The notes under the pieces are model-generated. The model did no database searches. It was given only the letters and a program-made list of their open reading frames with translations, and was not told where the DNA came from. A program made the position numbers and the translations under genes. This document shows positions 1 through 8,484 of a stretch of DNA of 12,340 nt, piece by piece (position 1 is the stretch's first letter; the number at the start of each line of letters is the position of its first letter). The DNA lies in assembly GCA_030596225.1 (NCBI GenBank), contig JAUVKO010000039.1, forward strand, positions 1 to 12,340, given 5' to 3'. This DNA is from Fidelibacterota bacterium. GTDB taxonomy: Bacteria > Fidelibacterota > UBA8477 > JABMPR01.

Positions 1-1715
1 GAAATATCAAACCACGCATAATCGTTGGTAGTAGCCTGATCCAGAGGAAAAACGCGATAGAGTTCTGAGTCATTTTTCAGAAACTTGACAACAGGAGTAG
101 TTTGGGGTTTCATCTGACTTGATGTTGTTCTAGCAAATATCTCCGGTATTACAATTCGTCCCTGCACAGCCAGGTCTGCAAACAGTATAAGGGGGATGAT
201 AATAGTCAGCACCTTTAGGGATATTCTTTTTGAGAGACCTGCCCATAGAACTGTCAATGAAGCTGCAACCCAAACACAGGTCATTAGCAGATCCTTGTGC
301 AGCATGTCAAAACGCATATTATAAAGCGCATTGACCTGCGCAGGACTGCCAAATCTCTCCATGCGTCCTCTGGCTATATCTGCATCACGGTATATACTCT
401 CCATAATGTTCATTAGCCCATTCTTAAACAACACTGCCAGTAGAAATATTACTCCGGTTCCAATAAGCAGTTTCTGAAGCAATGACACCAGGTTGCCATT
501 GGTCTCAGCAGCCGATCGTTTAAGAATAGCATCCATACCCCAACCTGTCATTACTGAAACAGCCATGATCATGAGGGTGAGAATCATGGAAGGTTCTCTG
601 AACTTGTTGAAATACGGTAAATATGCCAAAAGGAACTTTGACAGCGGGGCAAAATTACGTCCCATGGCAATCAACAATGTGAACAGAATCAAACCGATAT
701 AGAACCAGTAATCTTTCCGATCCCGAGACCAGACTCCAGCCGCTACAGCTAAAATAATGGTCATGATACCTAAGTAATGCGGGTAGGATGTAAATGGTGA
801 AGCGCCCCAATAAGTAGCACCACCAAAACCACTGAAGGAGGGGATGATAAAGGTAAATATCTCTCCCCAACTAAATGACCAACTGGTAGCATAATCGAAC
901 GAAAGCCCTGCTACCCCACCGGCAACCTTGCTGGCACCTCGAATGGAATACGGGAGGTATTCCTGCATAGGCATGAGTACAATAGATGCCATGAAATACC
1001 CTACACCCAGGGCAAGCACCCACATTCCTGCAAATTGTCCTATACTGTACCAGCTTTCCTTCGCTCTGATACTAAGAATTAATCGATACAGCGTATAAAG
1101 ACCGATAAGCATGAGGCCATAGAATGCTACCTGAGGATGATAACTTCCTATCTGTGAACCGACAGCACCTCCCAGCAACACAAAATAGATCCATTTCCGC
1201 GATGTCACCGCCATCCTTAAAGCATACAAGAGCAACGGGAGATGTATGAAGGTGACAATTCTGTTCGTATGCGGTGTACCCAACAGCTTAGTGGTAAAAA
1301 TGAAGGCCATAGCGCCAGTAAATGCCGCTGAATAACTAACTCCATATGATCGAAGAAGCAGGATCATAAAAAGCCCACCGGCCAGGAGATTGAATGTAAA
1401 ACCAGAAGACATCCTGTTTCGAATGAATTTCGGGACGATTTTGTATAGCGTTTCTATGGTATATTGAAGACGATAGGTACCTGAAGCTTGAAAAGGCATT
1501 CCTCCAAAGATATAGGGATACCACTGTGGGTGTTCGCCATACTTAAGTTCGTAATCAGCCTTATTCTTCTCAAAGATAATCCCTTGTGATTTCACATCAG
1601 CGATAGCCAGTTTTTCACCTTTGATCACCGGTTCCTGATACAGAAAAATAATGGCCATGAGTAATGCAAGCGTCATAACTGCCCATGTCTGCCAGGTTTT
1701 CATCGAACTATCCAT
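1..1715 (-). CDS. YfhO-family polytopic membrane protein (GT-C-like), C-terminus cut by window edge
   Basis: Reading from an ATG at 1715 gives 571 uninterrupted codons that run off the left edge with no stop, so the 3' end is missing. YfhO relatives are usually about 800-900 residues, so perhaps a third is absent. Residues 11-26 form the first membrane helix. A long loop follows with D40-x3-Q44 and the stretch YPYIFGGMPFQAS (66-78), the place where GT-C enzymes carry their acidic catalytic residue. Many hydrophobic helices follow, then the family-like string FNKFREPSM and, near the cut end, the start of a soluble domain (VKFLKNDSELYRVFPLDQ). YfhO proteins are thought to transfer sugars from polyprenyl-phosphate donors on the outer face of the membrane. 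It lies 23 nt after a GT4 gene, in a glycosyltransferase cluster that also encodes a GT2 enzyme able to make such a donor. The start is fixed by GAGGAG 5 nt upstream; a second in-frame ATG at 1703 is too far from it. The family call is from sequence style; acceptor and sugar are unknown. Confidence 0.85.
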   Translation of the reverse strand, partial: MDSSMKTWQTWAVMTLALLMAIIFLYQEPVIKGEKLAIADVKSQGIIFEKNKADYELKYGEHPQWYPYIFGGMPFQASGTYRLQYTIETLYKIVPKFIRNRMSSGFTFNLLAGGLFMILLLRSYGVSYSAAFTGAMAFIFTTKLLGTPHTNRIVTFIHLPLLLYALRMAVTSRKWIYFVLLGGAVGSQIGSYHPQVAFYGLMLIGLYTLYRLILSIRAKESWYSIGQFAGMWVLALGVGYFMASIVLMPMQEYLPYSIRGASKVAGGVAGLSFDYATSWSFSWGEIFTFIIPSFSGFGGATYWGASPFTSYPHYLGIMTIILAVAAGVWSRDRKDYWFYIGLILFTLLIAMGRNFAPLSKFLLAYLPYFNKFREPSMILTLMIMAVSVMTGWGMDAILKRSAAETNGNLVSLLQKLLIGTGVIFLLAVLFKNGLMNIMESIYRDADIARGRMERFGSPAQVNALYNMRFDMLHKDLLMTCVWVAASLTVLWAGLSKRISLKVLTIIIPLILFADLAVQGRIVIPEIFARTTSSQMKPQTTPVVKFLKNDSELYRVFPLDQATTNDYAWFDI

Positions 1716-1720
1716 ACATT

Positions 1721-1726
1721 CTCCTC
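1721..1726 (-). promoter_or_regulatory. Ribosome binding site of the YfhO-like gene
   Basis: The minus strand reads GAGGAG followed by 5 nt and then the ATG at 1715. It is a strong Shine-Dalgarno sequence. It supports this start over the out-of-register ATG at 1719, which opens only a three-codon frame. Confidence 0.7.
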
Positions 1727-1738
1727 TATAGACACGAG

Positions 1739-2947
1739 TCACTGTGATATATGAGCGCTAAATTCTTTAATGCTTGAGCTATAATTAAGCATCCGTTTTT
1801 CCCAGCTATACTCTTGGGCTTTCTCAATCCGCTTAACAATCGCCTTCTTATTTAATCCATATTCAAGAGCATGGGTTACCTGGTTAAGAAAAGAGTCATT
1901 ATCCTCAGCTAAGAAAAGTACATCCTCAAAGTCTTGCATGATTCTGGAAGATATTGCTACGATTGGTCGTCCCATGGCCAGATATTCAAACATCTTTAAG
2001 GGTAAAAGTCCTTCTCCTACTTGTCCTTTGTCAAAAGGCATCATGCAAATGTCAAAGTAAGCAAGATAAAGAGGAACATCCTCACGTTTTTTCATCCCTA
2101 GAAAATGGACATTTTTTTCCTGAAGGAGATTTGCAAGGCGCGGATTTTTCTCGTTCAACCCAATAAGCACAATACTGGCTTGCGGAAACCGGCGGGCAAC
2201 ACTATGCATAAGATCTACATCAATCCAAGCCCCAATAGAACCGGAGAAACCAATAATGGGTGTTGGTAATTGTTCAATATCTTGCGGAATCTTGCGTGAT
2301 TCTTTTATAGATGGTTTGAATAAACTTGTGTCAACTCCATTGGGAATATCAATCACAGGAACGAAATTATGTTCTCTACCCGCCAGCAGTTTTTCAGATA
2401 CTCTGAAAACGATATCCACGCTTTCCAGAAGTTTGTTTTCATCCCACATAATTTGTGTCGGATTACCCATACCAGCCATAGGCAAAAGAGCAGGCCAATC
2501 ATCAACACAATGGTAGATAGCGAACTTCTCACCCAGTTTTGAAACCAAATCAGCTGTTTGATGGAGAAATGTCCATAGAATCGGATCTCGAAACGCTAAT
2601 TTTTTTACTGCTTTCCGAATACTTCGTTTCAAGAGCAACTGATTTAACCAGCCCATGAATCGAAGATGATTTCTCAGAGGTAAACGTGGTAACGGGGTCA
2701 ACACCCAGAGCGTGTCACTCTTTTTGACAAGTGCACCAAATGGTTTAACCGGCCAACTGCCATTGAGAAGTCCAAGTGCCAACTTTCCAAAAGAGTAGTT
2801 AGCTTCAACATAAAGAACACGATTCTGCTTTTTCAATTCCTGGGTAATGTACTGTTTGGAAGTCCAGTACCGATCCTCCAACATCTGGTTCGAAACCAGA
2901 ATAATATCCTCACCCTGCAAGTGCATATTTGGGTTTATTTCAGTCAT
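1739..2947 (-). CDS. GT4-type glycosyltransferase (TuaH-like)
   Basis: This 402-residue protein has the two-Rossmann-domain layout of GT-B retaining glycosyltransferases. The N-terminal acceptor half (about 1-200) contains YHCVDDW (145-151), common in TuaH-like enzymes. The hinge carries IPNGVDTSLF (201-210). The nucleotide-sugar half begins at IGFSGSIGAWIDVDL (232-246) and contains PLKMFEYLAMGRPIV (316-330), the glutamate-bearing loop that contacts the donor. No signal peptide or clear membrane helix is present, so it should act on the cytoplasmic face. Its ATG overlaps the end of the upstream GT4 gene by 8 nt and lacks a strong Shine-Dalgarno sequence, which suggests translational coupling. 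The YfhO-like gene follows after 23 nt. The likely role is one sugar-transfer step in assembling a surface glycan or glycolipid. Donor and acceptor cannot be read from the sequence, and TuaH likeness is a family resemblance, not evidence for teichuronic acid. Confidence 0.85.
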   Translation of the reverse strand: MTEINPNMHLQGEDIILVSNQMLEDRYWTSKQYITQELKKQNRVLYVEANYSFGKLALGLLNGSWPVKPFGALVKKSDTLWVLTPLPRLPLRNHLRFMGWLNQLLLKRSIRKAVKKLAFRDPILWTFLHQTADLVSKLGEKFAIYHCVDDWPALLPMAGMGNPTQIMWDENKLLESVDIVFRVSEKLLAGREHNFVPVIDIPNGVDTSLFKPSIKESRKIPQDIEQLPTPIIGFSGSIGAWIDVDLMHSVARRFPQASIVLIGLNEKNPRLANLLQEKNVHFLGMKKREDVPLYLAYFDICMMPFDKGQVGEGLLPLKMFEYLAMGRPIVAISSRIMQDFEDVLFLAEDNDSFLNQVTHALEYGLNKKAIVKRIEKAQEYSWEKRMLNYSSSIKEFSAHISQ

Positions 2948-4094
2948 CCAAATCCAAACCTAAGATATCAACTAACTGTTTTCCCAAAGCTTTAGTCCCG
3001 AGAGATTTCCTGAAGAGATCTGCTCCTTGACCTGCTACTCGTTCTAACAGTTGACGATCCTGCTTGATCTCCAGGATGCGATCAGCCATAGCCTCTGGCT
3101 CTGCCGGACACAAAAAGGCCGTTTCATTATCTTTTAATAGCTCACGCGCTGCGGGGCTATCCACTGAAAGAACCGCCTTACCCACAGCCAGAGCTTGATA
3201 AAGTTTGTTGGGTATCACGCGCCTGGATTTGTCAGAATCACCAAAGATACCCAATACCAGATCTGCAGATTGCATCGCTTCACCTAAAATTTCATAGGGT
3301 ACATAGTCGATAAATTGAGTATTACTGAGTTTCAATTCTTTTGCCTGCTTATGAATCTCATCCTGAAGTTGACCGGACCCAATAATAGTGATCCGGATAG
3401 CTTTGTCGCATTCGAGGATCTTCGCCATCTCAATCAGTTTCGGCAGGCCATGCAAAGGAATAAACTTGCCTACAAATAAGACATTAAATTGACCATCAAG
3501 ACCACCACCGGCTAAGGGTTTAAAGACCTCATCATCAGCACCAACCCAAACACGCTGAAAAACAGAATTCTTTATCCCCAGATCTTCCTTAAAGTAATGA
3601 ATGTGCTGTTCTGTGTCCAAAAGTACCAAATCTGCCAAACCACAAGTCACTTTATCCAGCCAAAGCAGGAGACGACCCTTCAAAGAAGACTTGGAAACAA
3701 ACCCCCGATCCCCAACTACGGTATCAAAGAGAGAAACCAGCGGGTTGAATACCAGTTTACTCCCGGAAAGCCTGGCAAGCATCCAGGCCAGGAACATATC
3801 CAGATGGCCAATATAGCCCACCATGATGACATCTGCATGTGGTTGAAAAATGAATTTGAACAACAACCTTAACTGTGCATAGATAAAGCGGAGTAAAAAT
3901 CCAATGGAAAATCCAAAGGATGCCCCTTTATGCTCCTGAAGCTCCCAGAGGGGAACGTGACATTCATGAACTATCACACCCTGAGCTTTCAAACCCTTAA
4001 TGAATATTCGATTCCGAGGATATTGACTCTCAAATGTTCCGAAATAACAAACTGACATATTCAATGCATTCGGGCTTGAATCAGACGTCGGCAT
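2940..4094 (-). CDS. GT4-type glycosyltransferase
   Basis: This 384-residue GT-B fold enzyme has an N-terminal half starting with VCYFGTFESQYPRN (15-28), which resembles the start of the first Rossmann domain. The donor-binding half begins at NVLFVGKFIPLHG (204-216), continues with ITIIGSGQLQDEI (235-247) and holds IPNKLYQALAVGKAVLS (294-310). The position often held by the second Glu of the E-x7-E motif is Gln300. I recall the same NK-x-x-Q-A-L-A form in other GT4 proteins, so I do not read it as inactivation. The start at 4094 overlaps the end of the GT2 gene by 14 nt and has AGGA 3 nt upstream. An ATG at codon 13 (4058) sits next to the conserved fold and is a real alternative. The stop overlaps the start of the next GT4 gene by 8 nt, so the genes are probably co-translated. 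It is likely a cytoplasmic-face sugar transferase; substrate unknown. Confidence 0.85.
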   Translation of the reverse strand: MPTSDSSPNALNMSVCYFGTFESQYPRNRIFIKGLKAQGVIVHECHVPLWELQEHKGASFGFSIGFLLRFIYAQLRLLFKFIFQPHADVIMVGYIGHLDMFLAWMLARLSGSKLVFNPLVSLFDTVVGDRGFVSKSSLKGRLLLWLDKVTCGLADLVLLDTEQHIHYFKEDLGIKNSVFQRVWVGADDEVFKPLAGGGLDGQFNVLFVGKFIPLHGLPKLIEMAKILECDKAIRITIIGSGQLQDEIHKQAKELKLSNTQFIDYVPYEILGEAMQSADLVLGIFGDSDKSRRVIPNKLYQALAVGKAVLSVDSPAARELLKDNETAFLCPAEPEAMADRILEIKQDRQLLERVAGQGADLFRKSLGTKALGKQLVDILGLDLDD

Positions 4095-5019
4095 GGGTCC
4101 TATCTTTGATGACAGGATCTGGCCGTTTTCGGCTGAGTGTAATCATCTCACCCAGAAGACCAAGAGAGATAAATTGCACACCAACAATAATGAGCAACAC
4201 TCCCGAAAGCAGCAAAGCCATGTGGGTTTGAAATGATGCATTGAGAGCAAATTTTAAATAGAGTACATAGCTATCGATGAGGACACCAACAAAAAAGGAC
4301 GCCATACCTAGCACACCAAAAAGGTGCAGGGGTTTCTCAATGAATTTGGATAAAAAGACAACGGTAATAAGGTCAAAAAAACCGGAAAAAAAGCGCCAGA
4401 GACCATATTTAGTGCGGCCATATTTTCGGGCACGGTGTTGCACCACTTTCTCTGTACAACTAAATCCTTTTTGCTTTGCTAAAACAGGAATGTAGCGATG
4501 CAATTCTCCATAGAGTTCAACATTTTTCACTACCTTGCTTGTATAAGCCTTCAATCCGCAGTTGAAATCATGAATTGAAATACCTGAAAATTTTGAAACT
4601 GTGAAATTATATAATTTTGATGGCCAGCGCTTGCTGATTGGGTCATGGCGTACTTTTTTCCAGCCGGAAACCATATCCCAACCAGAATCAAGAACAGCAA
4701 TGAGGTCAAGAATTTCTGCAGGATTATCCTGAAGATCAGCATCCATTGTTATGACGTAATCACCTTTACAGCGTTTAAAGCCTATATTAAAAGCTGCTGC
4801 TTTTCCTTGATTCCGTTGGAATCCAATGGAAATAACCCGTGAATCAGATTCACTGAGTTCTTGTGCCAGTTCTAAAGATTTATCTTGACTTCCATCGTCA
4901 ATAAATAAAATCTCAAAATTATGCTCTGATGACTCGAGAGCATCACTTATTTCTTTATAGAGTTCAACAATAGACTCTTCTTCATTATATACCGGAATTA
5001 CCAGGCTAATTAAACTCAA
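4081..5019 (-). CDS. GT2 membrane glycosyltransferase, polyprenyl-phosphate type (CsbB/GtrB/DPM1-like)
   Basis: This 312-residue protein matches the usual size and layout of CsbB/GtrB/ArnC-like enzymes, which move a sugar from a nucleotide donor to undecaprenyl phosphate on the cytoplasmic face. The GT-A domain opens with SLVIPVYNEEESI (5-17), then D41-D42 of the DDGS motif and the metal-binding DAD at 93-95. DFNCGLKAY (151-159), GELHRYIPVLA (171-181) and RKYGRTKYG (198-206) are hallmark strings of this subfamily. Two membrane helices follow, at about 231-253 and 267-290, and then a basic tail. The start codon is TTG, fixed by AAGGA 7 nt upstream; starting there brings the first beta strand to the N-terminus as expected. 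It is the first gene of a four-gene glycosyltransferase block, with its own likely promoter just upstream. In the CsbB-YfhO pair of Bacillus and GtlA-GtlB of Listeria, a GT2 of this type feeds a YfhO-type protein, which is what this cluster also contains. The sugar is unknown. Confidence 0.9.
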   Translation of the reverse strand: MSLISLVIPVYNEEESIVELYKEISDALESSEHNFEILFIDDGSQDKSLELAQELSESDSRVISIGFQRNQGKAAAFNIGFKRCKGDYVITMDADLQDNPAEILDLIAVLDSGWDMVSGWKKVRHDPISKRWPSKLYNFTVSKFSGISIHDFNCGLKAYTSKVVKNVELYGELHRYIPVLAKQKGFSCTEKVVQHRARKYGRTKYGLWRFFSGFFDLITVVFLSKFIEKPLHLFGVLGMASFFVGVLIDSYVLYLKFALNASFQTHMALLLSGVLLIIVGVQFISLGLLGEMITLSRKRPDPVIKDRTHADV

Positions 5020-5026
5020 AGTATTA

Positions 5027-5031
5027 TCCTT
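5027..5031 (-). promoter_or_regulatory. Ribosome binding site deciding a TTG start
   Basis: The minus strand reads AAGGA followed by 7 nt and then TTG at 5019. No ATG or GTG in this frame lies near enough to compete, so this site is the main reason for choosing the TTG start of the GT2 gene. Confidence 0.7.
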
Positions 5032-5042
5032 ATGAAATTCAT

Positions 5043-5069
5043 ATTATAGAATGTTTTACTTTATTTCAA
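5043..5069 (-). promoter_or_regulatory. Candidate sigma70-type promoter for the glycosyltransferase cluster
   Basis: On the minus strand TTGAAA (5064-5069) is followed by a 15-nt spacer and a perfect TATAAT (5043-5048). The -35 element overlaps the last codons of the TPR gene. Transcription would start near 5036, leaving a leader of under 20 nt that contains the Shine-Dalgarno sequence of the GT2 gene. The spacer is shorter than the usual 16-18 nt, so strength is uncertain. An 11-bp inverted repeat, ATGAA-A-TTCAT (5032-5042), lies on the expected start point and could be an operator; this is only suggestive in AT-rich DNA. Confidence 0.4.
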
Positions 5070-6617
5070 CTGATCCGCACGCAAATAGTAAACATAAGCT
5101 TCATTTGACTTTCCAAGATACTCTAAAACATCCCCCATGTGCATCAAAACCTCAGGATTATCAGGATTGATATTCAGAGATCGATCTATAAATTCTCGAG
5201 CCAACTGAACGTGACCAAGCTTAAAATAGATCCATCCTGCAGTATCCAGATATGGGGCACTATCAGGGTTGATTAATAATGCTCGTTCAACGAATTCCGC
5301 AGCATGCCGCAGTGTATCTTCACTTACTTCGCCCTCAGTAAGTAAGTAGGCGTAGTTATTCAATGCCAGATCGTCATCAGGGTCTATTTCAATTAATTGC
5401 AGATATGTTTGCAAAACTTGCTCTCGATGACCAAATAGCCCTAAAGTCGTGGCGATCATATGCAAGGTTTGCTGATCCTCCGGACGAATCTTTAATGCAG
5501 CTCGTTGTGCACTAAGTGCTTCCTCATAGTGCAGGGAATCTGCCTTATCAACAGCAATATCATACAGAATACTTCCTAATAAACGATGGAGAAAAAAATC
5601 ATCCGGAAAAGCCGGCAGATATGCTTCCAGCACTTCTCTTGCCTCATATACATCATCTACATCCAGATAAGTCCAAACGAGCATTGAAACTGCGTTGGAT
5701 AATTCCGGTTTAATTTCGAGGATTTCCGTCAAAATATACCGTGCTGTACTCGATTCGCCAGCGTCTATAAGCAATTGACTTAGCTTTAACTTAAGTTCCC
5801 AGGCATCTGGATATTCGTTAACAACATCAGTCAGGTAATCAACCGCTGCCATTTCGCCGTGCATAACCTTCACTAAGTCTGTTTTCATGCTCTGGAGATC
5901 CATAGAATAGGGTGCAACCCCTATTAACGAATCCATTAAGGCCTCTGCGTCAAAAAACCGATTCATCCCCAGAAACAGTCTGATCTGCCTTCCCACCAGA
6001 TCGGTCTTTGTCGGCATACGTTTGATAAGCTTATCATATAAATCTATGATGCGAGTATAATCGTTGGCGTTTAAATAAATGGTCTCTGCTCGTTGCAAAG
6101 CGGCAAGTCGATCATTATCCAGTTCCCAAAGCCTGATCAGAAATTCGGCCTCGCGTATTGTATCCCCCAGGGTATGGTGAATCTGTGCAGATTGAAGAAT
6201 AGCATAATCATTATTGTAATCGATGTCCAAAATGCGCTCGAAATAACCCAGAGCCAATTCATTCTCATTATCAGATTGGGCAATCTCACCCAGAAGTTCC
6301 AGTGCCCCCAAATTATGGGAGTCTAGCTTGATCACATTGAGCAACGCCTCTTTAGCTAAAGCTATCTCGTTAATCTGCAGATATATCCGGGCTAGTGAAA
6401 ACTGGATATCAGGGGCATTCGGATCGAAAGTGATCGCCAACTGATATGCCGTAATTGCTTGTTCAAGCTTTCCGGCTGATTCTAAATCCATTCCATCCAT
6501 GAATGCATCAATAGCTCTTGTGTCATAGGGGCGTATGGGATCCTCTGCACTAAGCGGAGTCAACATAAGAGTCAAACAGAAGACTGAGATAAGCCATTTG
6601 ATCATTCTTAGCTGCAT
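5061..6617 (-). CDS. Secreted TPR-repeat protein (about 14 repeats)
   Basis: The product from ATG 6617 is 518 residues. It opens with a signal peptide (MQLRMIKWLISVFC then LTLMLTPLSA, cleavage likely before Glu-Asp), so it should be exported; the lone Cys in the hydrophobic core is not in a good lipobox. The rest is about 14 tandem 34-residue TPR units with the usual small and aromatic positions and P-(D/E)-(D/N) ends, for example EIKPEL, LINPDS, NINPDN. The last units contain ALNNYAYLLTE and APYLDTAGWIYFKLG, a form seen in many periplasmic TPR proteins. Two insertions lengthen repeats near the C-terminal third. TPR solenoids bind partner proteins, so a scaffold or assembly role in the envelope is likely; no enzyme motif is present. 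The start is debatable. A TTG at 6635 overlaps the NhaC gene but has GAGG touching it, too close for use. ATG 6617 lies 4 nt after the NhaC stop. ATG 6605 also leaves a good signal peptide. I prefer 6617. Confidence 0.85.
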   Translation of the reverse strand: MQLRMIKWLISVFCLTLMLTPLSAEDPIRPYDTRAIDAFMDGMDLESAGKLEQAITAYQLAITFDPNAPDIQFSLARIYLQINEIALAKEALLNVIKLDSHNLGALELLGEIAQSDNENELALGYFERILDIDYNNDYAILQSAQIHHTLGDTIREAEFLIRLWELDNDRLAALQRAETIYLNANDYTRIIDLYDKLIKRMPTKTDLVGRQIRLFLGMNRFFDAEALMDSLIGVAPYSMDLQSMKTDLVKVMHGEMAAVDYLTDVVNEYPDAWELKLKLSQLLIDAGESSTARYILTEILEIKPELSNAVSMLVWTYLDVDDVYEAREVLEAYLPAFPDDFFLHRLLGSILYDIAVDKADSLHYEEALSAQRAALKIRPEDQQTLHMIATTLGLFGHREQVLQTYLQLIEIDPDDDLALNNYAYLLTEGEVSEDTLRHAAEFVERALLINPDSAPYLDTAGWIYFKLGHVQLAREFIDRSLNINPDNPEVLMHMGDVLEYLGKSNEAYVYYLRADQLK

Positions 6618-6621
6618 ATCA

Positions 6622-8484
6622 CTAATAACTTTCAACCTCTATATGATCTGCTGCCGGAAGGGGTTTCCCGTAAAACCTTAAGATGAGATACAGGGTAATG
6701 ATACTAAGGATGTAAAATAGTATGCTGGTTAAATATGTTGGACTGGAGATCAAACCAATAGGCAGGAACCCAAAAAGTATGGCCACTCCCCCTACGACCA
6801 AGGCATACGGAAGTTGAGTTTGGACATGATCTACGTTGTCAGCACCACTGGCCAGTGAAGAAAGAATCGTTGTATCAGATATTGGTGAACAATGATCACC
6901 AAATGTTGCACCACTAATGATCGCAGAAAAGGTAGCCCAAAACATTACATTGTGCACGTCCCCGAACAACTGTATTGCAAGTGGCACCATCAGAGGGATC
7001 AGGATTGACATGGTTCCATATGATGTTCCTGTTGCAAAGCTTATGATCGCTGCAAGTACAAAGGTCAGAGCAGGTAAATAGGACGGTGAGATCCAGTCCT
7101 GAGTGTAATGAACAATGAAATCAGCCGTATGAATATCAGTGCAAACAGAACCCAGGCTCCAGGCCAATACAAGGATGATGGTCGCCAGAAACATGGTTCT
7201 AGCTCCCTCAAACCAACTTTCCAAGGCTTCCTTGATACTCAATAGTTTTTGACCCATCGCCATGAGTATCGCTACAACGGCTCCGATATAGCTAGCCCAC
7301 AAGAGGGCTTGGCTGGAATCAGTATTATCCATGATCATGAGAACTTTTTGAATGAATCCTGAATTCTCAGGGAAAGCATCGGGCATTCCGGTAATAATTA
7401 TTCCGACAATAGTCATTAATACCACAATAAGAATGGGAATGACTGCATTATACCATCGATGAGGAATATGCTCCGGGATTGCATTTTTGAGCTGGGAATC
7501 ATCAGATAATGGTTTTGCGCCAGGACCTAATACAGCACCAGTAGTGATAGTTCTTGCTTCTGCTGAATACATGGGTCCAAATTCGCGTTGCATAAGAGCA
7601 TTCATAAAGACGAATATAATGGCTAAAATGGCATAGTAACTGAAAGGAATCGACAACAGGAATATTAGATAAGCATTGGAATGGATACCTAAAACTTTTA
7701 ACTGACCATCTAGGAGGGACATGGCAAACACGATCCATGTGCTGATCAATCCAATACTGGCAACGGGCGCAGCAGTTGAATCAACAATGTAGCTTAACTT
7801 TTCACGACTGATCCGCAGTTTGTCAGTGAAAGGTCGCATTGTATTTCCCACTAAAAGGCTATTAGCATAATCATCAAAAAAAATGAATAAACCCATGGAT
7901 GCAGTGGCTACCTGCCCCCGGACACGTGTTTTGGCATAACGTGCTGCAATCGCGACAATCCCTGCCAAGCCCCCATTCTTCTGAACAACACCGATGAGTC
8001 CACCAAACCCAAAGGTAAAGAGTAATATGGTAGCATGCCCGGGGTTTGCTATCGTGTCAACGATATAATCATCGAGTGAACGTAAAAACCCGTTGATAGG
8101 ATTATAACTTAACATGATGGAAACGCCCACCCAGATTCCGGCAAAGAGAGAAATAAGCATTTCCTTCGTGATCAATGCCAAAACAATGGCAAGCAGGGGT
8201 GGCAAAATGCTCAACCAGCCAGGGATAGGAAATATCTCTTTCTGTATAAGCTGACCATCATTCGATGAATATTCAAAAATATGCTTGTTGGAAAGAAATA
8301 CGGAAGATGCCCCTGTATTTGATGTAATCTGAAGCGAACCCTGATCAAAACCCCCAATGATGACAGGATTTTGCGGTGAAGCCTGAGTAAAACCATCCCA
8401 GCTTACTTCAAAGGGAACATTTGACAGGATAACTAATGGAAACTCCAGACTCTGTGCGTGAAGCTTACCTACAGGCAGAGTCAT
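6622..8484 (-). CDS. NhaC-family Na+/H+ antiporter with N-terminal extracytoplasmic domain
   Basis: Residues from about 87 onward are a polytopic transporter with NhaC-family signatures: FFDDYANSLLVG (202-213), ATGTSYGTMSIL (484-494), FGDHCSPISDTT (528-539) and HVQTQLPYA (553-561). These hold the polar and acidic residues expected to bind cations. Such proteins export Na+ in exchange for protons, though some relatives carry organic substrates, so the ion is inferred. Residues 11-85 are a hydrophilic, beta-rich segment (LEFPLVILSNVPFEVSW onward) not part of the usual NhaC core. The first ATG (8484) gives MTLPVGKLHAQS, which looks like the tail of a signal peptide whose front is encoded just upstream without an ATG (see the separate entry). 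I list the ATG start as the conservative limit, but the true start is probably at 8523. The diguanylate cyclase gene ends at 8520 and the TPR gene starts about 4 nt after this stop, so the three form one operon. Confidence 0.9.
   Translation of the reverse strand: MTLPVGKLHAQSLEFPLVILSNVPFEVSWDGFTQASPQNPVIIGGFDQGSLQITSNTGASSVFLSNKHIFEYSSNDGQLIQKEIFPIPGWLSILPPLLAIVLALITKEMLISLFAGIWVGVSIMLSYNPINGFLRSLDDYIVDTIANPGHATILLFTFGFGGLIGVVQKNGGLAGIVAIAARYAKTRVRGQVATASMGLFIFFDDYANSLLVGNTMRPFTDKLRISREKLSYIVDSTAAPVASIGLISTWIVFAMSLLDGQLKVLGIHSNAYLIFLLSIPFSYYAILAIIFVFMNALMQREFGPMYSAEARTITTGAVLGPGAKPLSDDSQLKNAIPEHIPHRWYNAVIPILIVVLMTIVGIIITGMPDAFPENSGFIQKVLMIMDNTDSSQALLWASYIGAVVAILMAMGQKLLSIKEALESWFEGARTMFLATIILVLAWSLGSVCTDIHTADFIVHYTQDWISPSYLPALTFVLAAIISFATGTSYGTMSILIPLMVPLAIQLFGDVHNVMFWATFSAIISGATFGDHCSPISDTTILSSLASGADNVDHVQTQLPYALVVGGVAILFGFLPIGLISSPTYLTSILFYILSIITLYLILRFYGKPLPAADHIEVESY

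Noticed and set aside
655..1524. Short minus-strand frames at 655-870 and 1336-1524.
   Set aside because: They lie within the YfhO-like gene in another frame; the long frame without a stop in the window is the real gene.
3195..3197. Gln300 in place of the donor-loop glutamate in the 2940-4094 glycosyltransferase, as a sign of an inactive enzyme.
   Set aside because: The NK-x-x-Q-A-L-A form is familiar in other GT4 proteins, so it looks like a subfamily trait.
5017..5042. A tiny reading frame on the minus strand (MNFIRIIL) ending on the GT2 start, as a possible leader peptide.
   Set aside because: It has no ribosome binding site, would begin upstream of or at the predicted transcript start, and shows no run of regulatory codons.
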